Below, one piece after another: positions 45,286-57,500 of a stretch of DNA of 64,000 nucleotides. The notes beneath the pieces were generated by a model. It was not told where the DNA came from. It was given only the letters and a program-made list of their open reading frames with translations, and ran no database searches. Each line of letters starts with the position of its first letter. The stretch's first letter is position 1. The position numbers and the translations under genes are program-made. Source of the stretch: Diadema setosum (taxonomy: Eukaryota; Echinodermata; Echinoidea; Diadematoida; Diadematidae); assembly GCA_033980235.1 (NCBI GenBank), contig CM067075.1, positions 19,356,844 through 19,420,843 of the forward strand. Reading direction: 5' to 3'.

Positions 45286-45430
45286 GGGCACCGTTTCTTG
45301 AAAGTTGTCAGCCCTGACAAGTTGTCAGTCTCTGACAATCACCATATTAATAGTCATGGACTAGAGCTTCTCAGCCGGTCAAAACCAAGGGTGTTGCTGA
45401 AATTGTTAGGGCTCTCATGAATTGGTGCCC
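45286..45430. mobile_element. 145-bp MITE of the 'TTGTCAG' family
   Basis: The ends are GGGCACCGTTTC and its inverted counterpart GAATTGGTGCCC. The interior has repeated ttgtcag/ctgacaa phrases and, in reverse, the core 'CTTGGTTTTGACCGGCTGAG' shared with copies in the ACE introns. Confidence 0.7.
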
Positions 45431-46978
45431 CGATTATGTTATATCCTTCACCATGCATCATGTGATAATATTTTGATTTTACATATTAAAGGTAATCATG
45501 ACTGGAACACGAGAGTTGGACATTGACCATGATTGATTGTAAGTTCAGCGCTCAGATGCTTCTAGCAAGTAATGTATTTTGTAGACATCTAACTTCTTTC
45601 GGTTAATTTGTTAAACTTCCACTCCAATGTTATATGTTGGACATTCAGTATCCCTATTACCTTTTCCAAATATGGCCGAGTTATTTAAGTTTGATGACAG
45701 AATAATGGTAAGCACAGAGTGTAAACATTGAAGAACATGCAAATGCTTTAATCTGTGACAATTTTTGTATGTTTTGCCGTGAAGTCTTCGACAATGAATG
45801 TGTAAGAAAGTTTGTTGACTCGAAGCAGTACTGCCTCTTGAACGTTGTCTTGCAATAAAGAAACATCGGATATCATTTGTATGAGCTCGCCTTCTGGTGT
45901 GATGTCATCTTTTAATGTATGACTTCTCGTCCACTGCTCTCCGTGTCACATAAAATTCGTTTCACACCAGTCTCGTCTACGAGAACACGAGTTTGACTAA
46001 CTGCGCCACACATTGCTCGATCAACCCAATCGACACTCTTAGCTGTTTGTAAGGTACCTTAACTCCTTGAATATGAAGACTTAAAATTGGACATGCACAG
46101 ATCTCAGATAGAACATGACAAATAATTTGTGGAATCGCGATGCCTTGTACACTATATTGATTATTGGACCTGTCTGCACATAACTTACTATCCAGAACTT
46201 GCCTATAGAAACAAAGGATGGAAATTCATACACAAAGTGGAAGAAAAAGAAGGAAAAACATTTATGAAGAAGTTAAAAACAATAATAAACTACAATGTAA
46301 GACTAATAACTAAAACTTAATTCAGGAATATTTCCTCCAGTAAATACATGTACAAGTTTCCGTTTTTGGCATGCGCACGTATGAACAAACTCATTTCATG
46401 TGAAGTATACTGTCCACTTCAAGGGGTCGCGTTGGCTCTTTAAATACCAAAAAAGAAGATGAAAACCTAATCACCCCCCATGGGAAAAATGATTTAAAAT
46501 AAGACAAAAAACATGACTTTCCAAAAGATCCGACCGAGATTCTTCCCTTCGAAGGGGGAGGGTGGAAGGTACATGTACCATTGACCCTTCACTACCCTTG
46601 ACCCACTCTTCCCTACCACCCTCCCTCAAACCCCCCCCCCCAAAAAAAAAAAAAAAAAAAAAAAAAAAAACACTTCCAAAGAATGAAAAGTCCGCTGCCC
46701 CTGGAGTTGATATTATTTTAACAACCCTGACGAACTGTCAAAGTCATTAGATTTTCGGCGGCGTGACGGCCAGCAAGCTTCCCGTTGTCGTGTGCAGCCG
46801 TGCGTACTGGATTATTTCAAATCTTCCCATCCCATCACTTCTTCAACTGTAACTTCATCGTTTGACCATGTAAGGTCAGTGAGAGCCAGCTTTAATAGCC
46901 CAAGGCTGTGCCACCGGTGAAGCAGCTGTGAATCAGAAGCGGGGCCATTATCAAGTTTGAGTGTTTGCCAAGTCAGTC

Positions 46979-47236
46979 ATGGATTCATATACCCTCCGCA
47001 CCCTTTTTCTATTTGCGTCTGTCGTGGTGATCGTTGACCACGCCCTGTCCGCCGACACCGTGCCCGACTCGCGACGACACCTGGATAAGCGGTCATCGTC
47101 AGACAGGAAGACTCTGAATGACGCGCGAAGTTTTCTTGCAGACTACAATGAGCAGGCGGTGAAAGTGTTTTTCAACCAAGTGGAGGCCACCTTCACGTAC
47201 CTGCTGAATCTCACAGATGAGAATCAAGCAAGGAAT
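46979..47236 (+). CDS. ACE: ACE-like exon 1: signal peptide and N-terminus
   Basis: It encodes residues 1-86. The start chosen is ATG at 46979 (gtcagtcATGG), immediately followed by a signal peptide. Upstream in-frame codons lack another ATG. TFTYLLNLTDENQARN matches the conserved helix at the N-terminus of ACE domains. The donor is AAT|GTAAGT, phase 0. Confidence 0.9.
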
Positions 47237-48526
47237 GTAAGTCCGATTCCTATTTTTGCCCGGCGTCACTTCAACCTCTCAATTATCATCAGTATATCTT
47301 TTTATAGTTAATTTCGATTACTGTAATGATGGTGATGATGTTGATAATAGACTTAATAGCAATAATGATAACGATAATGCGTTAATTGAGTGTGTGGCTT
47401 TGTGCGGTGAGGTGTTTATGTGTGACGAATTTGCGATGTCAACATGTGGGAATCCCGAGAAGGAATGCGTGAATTCTTTCTGGGTAGTTTCAAGAAGAGC
47501 GAAACAAGCCAAACTTCTAAGAGACGACGGTAACTAACAATAGTTATTTTCACAAATGAGTGTAATGATAATGATAGCACTAACATTCATGTTGATGATA
47601 AAGCTTGTACTCATAAAGCCTTATTCATAACCAAGTTCTCCTCTGTGCGGTGTAAGCACTGTTCTCACCGGCCTTGCCATTATCATTACCCTTATTTCCA
47701 GAAACTCATTTATACACTGGGTTGCAGGAGGAGTCATTGGTGCCTTGTCTGAAAGCCAGGGGCACAGGGCAGGATTCAAGCTCCTGACCTCCAGGGGTCA
47801 GGTTCATAAAAGTCTTCTGAGAGACATTTCGCCAATAAGACACACCTATGAGAGACTTGATGAAATGGATTTTACTTCTTTTTGAAAGTCTCTCATAGCT
47901 AAATGATGAAAGCCTTTGGCCATTCTGATATTTATATAAAGACTTTCATGTGATGACTCCATGAGACAGACCCCAGGTGCAAGACCAGGCCTCGGACTAT
48001 CACTTTGACCTCTGTGTTTTCACAGAATGCCTCATGACAGATCATAAAACAGATAGCCCTTCGAAGGAGATTGCAGAGAAGAAGTGCAAAAGAAAAAAAA
48101 AAAAAGAAGAAGAGAAGTACAAGTTGAATAACAGCTGACCGCATATTATCAATTACGAATATTTTGTCATCTCGTTATAATTACATATCACACGATGCTT
48201 TTAAAGTGAGTTGTCGCCGTGTCATAATCTAATTTTATTGGGTTTAAATAGCGTACGTCAACAATCAAGATAATCATATCCTCACAATAAATCCCTATGA
48301 GCAAAAGAAATAAAACACATTCTGATTAGATTTGGAAGTGGACGATGATTGGGATCAGGCTGAATGCAGAACATAATGTGACAATGTTTAATTTATAACT
48401 CATTATTTTTTTTTTCACGTTAAGACATTTTGAACATTTTATAATAGAAAACACATAATGCGTGTGACGTTGCCAAGCATTTGCAAAAGACGTTATTTAC
48501 AGTTCATTAGAATATAAAAAAAAAGA

Positions 48527-48575
<49 letters not shown>

Positions 48576-51500
48576 CATATATTACCACACAAACTATTGC
48601 GCATTTGTACACTTGTACACCGTGATAATACAAAATTCGCTCATGTTTCTTTGAGTAGTTGAAAATGACATATTTCACAGGGGCGGATCCAGGAATTCTG
48701 TAAAGGGGGGGGGGGGGGGGGGGCGTGACTAATATTTCTGGTGCCACTTCCGGGTTTCATTTCATTGCTTTTTTTTCTTTTTTAACGAAATATAAAGGGG
48801 GGCGTGCGCCGGTTGCGCCCCCTCTGGATCCGCCACTGTTTCATTAAAGGATGATAACTTACTGATGACAGACAGTCGAAGGGAAATGGAAGAACTATAC
48901 AGGTCAAGCACGAGCTTTTGAAGCTACATAGCAACTCTGCATGTCAAATGTATTACAAACCAGTTGACCAGAACAGTGTCAAAATAAAGTACGGGTGAGA
49001 GGATAACTTCCTTGAAATTGAATCTCTTCCTTCGAGGAAGCCACTACTGTACCTGGGATCAGATATAATGACATCTGGTAAATCAAACACAAGTGAAGCG
49101 GAGCATGAATTCCTAGTCTGCTTGATAGCGAGTTAATAACGGTATGTCCAGCTGTCCAGCTGCGTCCCTGAGAACAAATCATAACGACGAAAATAATTAT
49201 GACAGGCTTATCGTATGACTATCAACATAAATTTACTCCGCAGCGTGTGTCGCTGCACATCCGGATGGATGGCTTTGAAACGAAAGACATTTACAATAAC
49301 ATTATTTCTGCGGTGTATAAACATAAGGAGGTTATGCACTTTTATAATTCAGTAATTTCTTTATATAAAACCTGCAATATACACTTCCTTCAACCTTAGC
49401 ACACAGTGTCCACACTCTATAGAGGAGATGATAAAATTTATTTCTTATTATATTCTTATTACATATTAAACATCTTCATGGTTTTCTTTAATACATTGTA
49501 CAGAACCTTCCCAAACATGTTCTGTCATTGTAGACTAAACTTTATGAACATTACCTTCGGATGAATTTGTAACCTGGTTTTTAGCAACCTCTCTTCAGGG
49601 AACTAGGGGAAAAAATGTAAAGTTTTTACATTCTATAATGCACATGTACTCTATTATACGTACATTATACATATCATACACATTCTATCATATACAAATA
49701 ATATATGTCAAATCTTCACAATAATATCCAGTCTTAAAGTTAGTGGCAGTCTTTGACGACATAGAAACAATGTTGCCTTTTGTTCTATGCCGAAAATATT
49801 ACAGTCGTGTTCGAAGCATAACAATGATGGGATGTGGTATTACCCTGTATGGGAATGTACATTTAGTAGTCAATGTCGTTTTTAAAAGATATCCTTGCAA
49901 CTTATTATTATCTTTTTATTTTACTCAAGTGCGATGCATCTGATCATCAACATTTTCATATTCATGAGACTCATCACCATTGCATATCACCATTTCTTGC
50001 AGTCCGAGGAGAGCTTAAAGGCTGCAAGTTTTGATAAGAAGTCGGCTGCGGCAGCTCGAGAGTTCGATGGCGCTCTATCTACATTTCCTGATGACGTCAC
50101 ACGTCAGCTGACCTTCATTAGCCAGATTGGTGTCTCTGCCCTCGACAACCAAACAGTCGCCGAGGTAAACTTCTCAACTGCACGGGAAGTGCAGGGATAC
50201 CTTAACCGCACGAACAGCTATACTGCTTAGTGGTACAATTGCTACTATCCCCATATACTTTCCGTTAAAGATTAACCACATTCACAAGCTCATAAGTTCA
50301 AGTAAAATAGACTCGATTCGCACAATGGCTTTATCACAGTATCTGATAAGAATCTTAACGTTTTTCTTAAATTTAAGATCGTTTAGTTATCGCAGTGCCA
50401 CCTATAGAAGAGCACGTAGTAAGAAAGTTTTGAATCGAACGTGCAAGACTTCATGCAGTTCTGTCTATCTCACCATTTTCTTTCCTTATGAAATGTTCCT
50501 TTTTAAGACTTTCAATTATTTGGGCAGCATTATAATTTCATTATCATGATTACAATGTTCATGGTTTGTCTCTGTATGGATTTGCTAGCATTGCCCTGTG
50601 TTTATTCATGTTTATGTTTGTGTAAATTGTGTATGCATATGCGGTAATTTCGTATGTAGTTTAACCGCCTGACCTCGGAGATGAGCGAGACGTACAGCAC
50701 AGCCACGGTGTGCCGGCCCGAGCAGCCCTGGAATTGCGTCACTCTCGATCCAGGTGGGTGGCTTAAGATCTCGACACTAAGGGCTATCATTGGTGATCTA
50801 TCACTTGGTCTACTCTCACTTCGTCCAATGGCAATTTAGTCTAAAACCAGTTCGTCTAATGGCCATTTAGTCCAATTGCCACTTAGCCTCATTACCAGTT
50901 GGCCTACTTCAAGATGGGTTATGCCCATTTCGTCTAGCTAATACTCACAGTTTATTAGACCAAATGGGGAAAAAATCCCAGTGAGACAAAATTGCGATTA
51001 GACCATCTTGTTATTAGACGAAACGATTATTAGCCAAACTGATGGGTATTACAATGTATTAGTAGTCCAAGTGAGGATTAGACCAAATGGCATTAGACAA
51101 AATTGATAGTAGACCAAATGAGTTTAGCCCTAGTGGTGTAAAACGAACTGGGAAGTAGACCATCTGATAGTAGACCAAGTGGCAATAAATCTATCAGTTG
51201 CCAATATTTTCTCTCTTGTCGGGGTTTGGGCCATGTTTCGCTGATTTGGGAACTATAGTTATCAAGTCAAAAAATGAAACCACTGTTGGGACAGATTCAG
51301 ATCAGGGGGGTGTTTCATCAACGCTTGTCAGCGCCGACAGTTGTCGGCGCTGACCAATTTCAGCAAAATCCTTGGTTTTGATTGGCCGAGATGCTCTGAT
51401 CACTGACTGTTACTACGGTGATTCAAGTTGTCAGCCCCGACAAACGTTGATGAAACACCCCCCAGGGGTCCGTTTCATAGTACTTGTCATCAGTGACAAG

Positions 51501-54500
51501 TTGTCATAGATGTGACAAGCTACTGAAATCCTTGCATCTGATTGGCTGAGAGCAAATTTGTCATAGAAATGTGGCAGTTGTCACTGATGACAAGTTTTAT
51601 GAAATAGGCCCCAGATGTAATTCGGAATGATACATAAATATCCAAGATGTATTCTATCTCAACATGGCAGGGTGGGAGCAGGATAATGTTCCAAAATGGC
51701 TCAGTGAAACAATTCTTAACTTCTGAGGACGTATTGATCCCAAAATTGTCCTTTATGATCTGTTTAACTGAACTTAAACCACAGGATTGATGTTAGAGCT
51801 TGGTAAAACAGGCTCTGGTCTGCAGCAGTCCTCCCCTACAGAGGAATCCTTTATTGTAATAACATTCATAAATCAAACGCTCTCTCCCTCTACATGACCA
51901 TAGTAGTATCCATTAATCCCCTACACACACTTCTATCTATGAATACATTGTATACTACATTGTTGATCATCACTGTATCGTTCCTAAAACCCTCATTAAG
52001 ACGAAAATACTGTACATGATCATAGAAATGATCATGGAAGGTATATGTTGATTACTTATGTAAATTGTTGTGCAAGAATATTGGAATTATTCACAAACTG
52101 AAATATCTCTTCCCAAAGCAAATATTGCATTCTCTTTATATAACTTTATTATTACCTTACTTGAATTACGGAATATTAGCCTGGGGGAATTGCTCAAAGA
52201 CTAAAATTGATTCGTTATTTCTGCCACGGGTTCAGAAAAAGGCCTTGCGGATTATAAATCGAGCACAATTTTTTGATCACACTGATGAATTGTTTGTTTC
52301 AAGTTGTTTCAAGATTTGTATTTACATCATGTTGGAATTTTCATGTATAAGTTGAATACTGGTGACCTTCCTAGTATATTTTCCTCAATGATTGTGAAAA
52401 ACAGTGAAATTCATACTTACCCTACAAGACACAGTGAATCCTATCATTTTTCCCCTGTTCGTACTGTTTTAGCCCTTAAGACAATTACATCGACCGGCCC
52501 TTCTTTCTGGAATGAGTTAGATTCGGTTCGGGTGCACTCAAGTTCTTTAAGCTCCTTGAATAAAAATCTCAAAGCCAATTTTCTAAAATCCTATGTTTAA
52601 TTATTTTGCCGTAATCACTTGATTTTTTTTTTTTGCATATACTCAAATGATGCCTCGCTCGGATGACTTCATTAGTTTGATCAACTTGCTACTTTTCTTA
52701 GCATTTATACCATAAGTTAATCATAAACATTATAAACTATACCTTGTACATCCCGTAAACATTGTAATATTCTCGATATTTTGAATTTTGCATGTTACGT
52801 CACTTCTGACATTGATATACTGTACTAAAACCTATGTTATATTTTTGGAGCCCACATCCTACCAGCTTTGCTTTTTAGTGGGTTCCTCATATTACACGCC
52901 AATTATATGTCCTTATACTTTTGTGCATTATTGGTTCAAACTGACCATTGTGTGTAAAACATTTCTGCTTCAAATCAAATGGAATATATAACTTGTATGA
53001 AATGTGGAATATGGAACATGAATAAAAAAAATGAAAATGAACATAAAGTTTGACGGTAATATACTCTAGAGTCTATCGGGCATAATGCAATTTCCTCTCA
53101 ACTTACAACATGTCTCTCTTTTTCATTCTGCAGATCTATCAGAAATTATGGCGTCTTCAACGGACTGGGACGAGCTGGTGTGGGCGTGGAAAGGGTTCCG
53201 CGATGCGGTGGGTGTGCCAAACAAACCTTTGTACGCAAAGTACGTCGACATTGCCAATCAAGGGGCACGGGAAAATGGTAGGAGGGTTTATAACTTATAT
53301 TCGTAAGCCACTATAAATTTCTTAGTGTCTTCATAGGTAAACTATGCAACTACTTCCATCATAGTGGGGCGGCTTAGCTCGAATTTTCAAAGGAATTGTG
53401 CATTTTGTGATACAAGCACCAAATTTGGCACACATGTACTTTAACATGTTGCAAACATTTTCAGATATTGGGCCACTCGGAATTCTCTCTTTATGTCCGC
53501 CATATTGGATTTCAAAATGGCCGCCACTTGAATTGTACATTTGCGATTATCTCTGGGACAAATGCTGCTATTGACTTGATTCTGGTGTTTAAATGTATGT
53601 TTTGGGGGGCAGGGAATCCATTGGTAACAATCTATATTGCGTATTTCCTCCAATGGGCCGCCATATTGGATTTCAAAATGGCCGCCATTTGAAATCTACA
53701 TTTGCGATTATCTCTGGGTCTAATGCTGCTATTGACTCGATTATGACGTCTAAATGTATGTTTTGGGGGGCAAAGAATCCAATGGTAACAATCTGCGTTG
53801 TGTATCTTCACCAATGGGCCGCCATATTGGATTTCAAAATGGCCGCCACTTGAATTCTACATTTGCGATTATCTATGGGTCAAATGCTGCTGTTGACTTG
53901 ATTCTGTTGTTTAAATGTATGTTTTGGGGGGCAAGGAATCCAATGGTAACAATCTGCATTGCGTATTTCCTCCAATGGGCCGCCATATTGGATTTCAAAA
54001 TGGCCGCCATTTGAAATCTACATTTGCGATTATCTCTGGGTCTAATGCTGCTATTGACTCGATTCTGACGTATAAATGTATGTTTTTGGGGGCAAAGAAT
54101 CCAATGGTAACAATCTGCGTTGTGTATTTTCACCAATGGGCCGCCATATTGGATTTCAAAATGGCCGCCACTTGAATTCTACATTTGCGATTATCTCTGG
54201 GTCAAATGCTGCTGTTGACTTGATTCTGTTGTTTAAATGTATGCTGTTGTTTGTTTGTTTGTTTGTTTTTTTTTGGGGGGGGGGGCAAGGAATCAAACGG
54301 TACCAATTTCACAATCCATTGGTACCATGTCAACTGAATACATGTATTATCTTTCAAATTCTGTTATATAATTGTATTAGTGCATTTTGAAGGTAGCAGA
54401 GTGACATTCAGAAACAAATTTTCAGCATTGAAACAGATTTGTCATGCATACTTTAATCACGCATATCTTGATCCACAGACAAATGGAACATAACAATAGT

Positions 54501-57500
54501 TGTTGGTGTCCACTTTTCAAATGACAAACTTTATTACAGTGCTCCTCTTAATCAATGAGATATGAATATTCATCATCATGGTAATGGAGTGACGCAAGGT
54601 GGGCATGCATTTTTGACAAGAAAACGTTTCACTCAAACCCTGTGAAGTTCAAATGGCTATGACAACTTTGAGTTATTGATTGGATCCTGTGTTGTTCTAG
54701 GTTTGATATACCACCTTTCATTAAAAAAAAAAATGGTCGATCATTTTGTCAATCATGACTTCAACTTCAATCAATATTACAAAATGATGGTTGCGGAGTG
54801 TCGTCTTAACATCCACACAAAAACAATGTAAACTTCTCAAAACCATCATTCGCTGTACAACACTAAATCCAAAACATGGACTAACTTCTACCATTAAATT
54901 TCAGTTTGATACTTTTGATAGTTGATACCTCAGACTTTTCTTCAAATTGAATATCAAAGCCTCAAAAAAAGCACGATTTTTATATTTTCACAATGATTGC
55001 CCCACATACCGTATAGATTTCTGTGTTTGCTAGCATGCTGATCTGCATAGAGATTTCTCCCCTCACCTCCGGTGGGCTTGACAAAAATACCTACCAAGTA
55101 CACTGTACTTTATAGAGTGTTGCATTGTGCAGCTTGGGGCAAAAAAAGGCTTAAAGCCCTATCACTTTTGACTAGAAAAACCCAATATATAATGTTGTTT
55201 TCAGCTACTCTTTTTCCGTTCTAGAGTTATTTCACTCGCAAATGTTCTTGAATTTAAACTTTTCCACTGTAGAGAACTTCACTTTAAGTGTACATGCAAT
55301 TCAATTGGATGTCACTCCGTAACCGTCACGCCGTAACCAAAATGGTTATGGAGTAACACATTTTATATGGCCATAATTCTCAAACAAAATCCAATCAAAT
55401 TCAAACAAAGTATGTAATTTATAGGTACTAGGGTACTTGATTTGCAAATAATTTTGTTGTTGCATGAAGTCCAACTGTTCAAAGAATAATTCAAAAATAT
55501 GCGTTTATTATGGTTACGGAGTGACATTTTGAGGTAAATTCATATTTGTGCTCACTGATGTGGAACGAAGAACGCAAAGGAAAAACTTATGTTGTTTTTT
55601 TTTCATATCCTACTTTCATACAAAAGTAAAATCAAAGTATATTGTCACTTTCTTGGTACCGTTCTTATACATGGAAGTTAAGTTTATAAAGACTTAAATT
55701 TGGCGATTTGATTACTATTAATTATACATGCAGTTTGAGATCACAAATGGGCTAAAATGGGCAAACTATTCACAGATTTTGAAATTTTTCGAATTTTAGC
55801 TTTCATTTAATACCAAATTTGTCATGACACCATAAATTTGACGTTTTGAGGGTCATGTCCTGGTTTGCTTGGAGCTCCCCACTTGGAAATCATCTAGGCA
55901 AATATTGGATCGAGCACAATACTCTGAACATAATAATTTTATGCAAACATAAATATATGGACGTAAAAGTCTTAGGTCTATAGATATCTTAGGCACAATT
56001 TTGGCATGCTACATGGTGTAATATTTGAGGCTAGGTGTATACTGACATTCTACATTGGTCTGGTATCTGAGGTTTGGTATATATCGGTACTAGAGATACG
56101 TGTACATAAACAGTGTCATGTTAACAAGTTCAGCACTGCCACAAGTACATGTATGTTGTGGACTCATCGTCATGTGCAGTCCCCTTCACACACACAGAGG
56201 GCTGTGCACTGAAGGGCAGCCTTCTTGCATTTGCAGCGCCTCACACACCCTTTCTGGCACTTGCAAGAAACCAGCTCAATGCAGCTGTGAGCTGCCTCAG
56301 GTAGCCTGGTCCAGTATGGTGTGTACTGTCCATCAGTCATTGACCAACCCCAGTTGGTTGGTGGAGGGAGCTCTGGTGCTGGCAGCAGTATCTGACCCCA
56401 CACATGTCCACCTTGATACACTGCCCTCTTGACATGTTCCTCTAAAGCTGCCTTCGTCGGAGGGATCAGCTGCACATTGTTCTTCCTTGCGAAGAGTTTC
56501 CTCCTGGCCTTGTCGATGTCCGTGCATTTACTGGTTCGATCATACAACAGGATCACGAACCTCTCGATGATAGACATTGCATCGCTTGGTATGTCACGTG
56601 GTGCGGAGGAAAGCAGCAGCAGCGCCTCAGTGAGTTCTGGCAGCACCGTCCATACTGCCCACGCAGTCTTCTTGCCATGTCTGACAAAGCTGGACACAGT
56701 GTCACATCCAGTTAGAGCGTGGAACATTGGCAGTGCACAGGCCTTCTCTCGTCCCAGGCCAGCTGCTATTTCGTGCGCTGCTAAGTATCGGAAACTTCGG
56801 CCTGTTCCGAATGCCAGCCATAGTTCGTCTTCTGGTTGCAACTCCTGTACCACGGACACTGCCAGCACCACAACATCGGTGTCTACAGTCCGGATGACAA
56901 TTGAATGGTGTCCATGCTTGGCTGCGTGAGATGCATGCAGCAACATCCGACTGTCAGCCTCTTCATGGTTACATGGGACGAGTGAGGTCAAATCGGGTAG
57001 AAGTGGCTTGCTGAGCACTGCCTCTCCATCAGTAATGACGAGTTGCTTTTCCTCCTGGTCAAACCATTCCATGAGAGCTGCTGAGAGGAACCTGAACAGC
57101 TCGGTCTTGTTGCTGTCCACTCGCAGGAAGTTCTGCCAGTTTCCTGGTATGGCTGCGGCGGCCACCACACGTCTCCGCACGCCTTGTCCCCGCTTTGCAC
57201 GTGTACTACCTTTCAGTGAATCAACAAGGTAAGTATCCCAGACCAGATCTAGGCGTGACACTGTTTGCAGCTTCGTAGATATATATGGAATGAAGATCTG
57301 ATGTGCATATTCTTCAAAGGTCTTTGATGCAGCCGGCTTTAGCATCTGAACGATGGCTGCTCCATCAAGCACTATACAGGTAGTAACAGGAGACTCTGTC
57401 TTGGCATCGGAGACTTCTTCCAAGCATGTGATGAGGTCATTCTTGGTACCAGTGAAGAGGTTTCCACCATCAGACAGTGCAGGGGGACATGCCTGGTTTT

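Larger units (their letters stand above)
38585..46978. other. Epac 3' UTR and intergenic region
   Basis: Contains the HINE-like element, the TA MITE, the fold-back phrase array, the GGGGGA array, a 145-bp MITE and a C/A homopolymer block at about 46629-46671. An AATAAA occurs at 45854. Whether either gene uses it is unknown. The ACE promoter should lie just upstream of 46979. Confidence 0.6.
47237..50002. other. ACE intron 1
   Basis: Holds a diverged MITE, the AT microsatellite and the CAGGGGCGG MITE. A weak SINE-like stretch (gcaggattcaagctcctgacc) is at about 47770-47792. No exon was recognised. Confidence 0.7.

Noticed and set aside
47700..47792. tRNA-derived SINE or tRNA gene
   Set aside because: A B-box-like GGATTCAAGCTCC is present, but no A box or cloverleaf could be drawn.
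53468..54390. A ladder of short ORFs starting MYVLGG or MYVFGG
   Set aside because: Translations of the 161-bp tandem units in the left inverted repeat. The reverse-strand and right-arm ORFs have the same origin.
56429..56929. 166-codon plus-strand ORF and other plus-strand ORFs over 56100-60500
   Set aside because: Antisense shadows of the GC-rich 1530-codon transposon gene.
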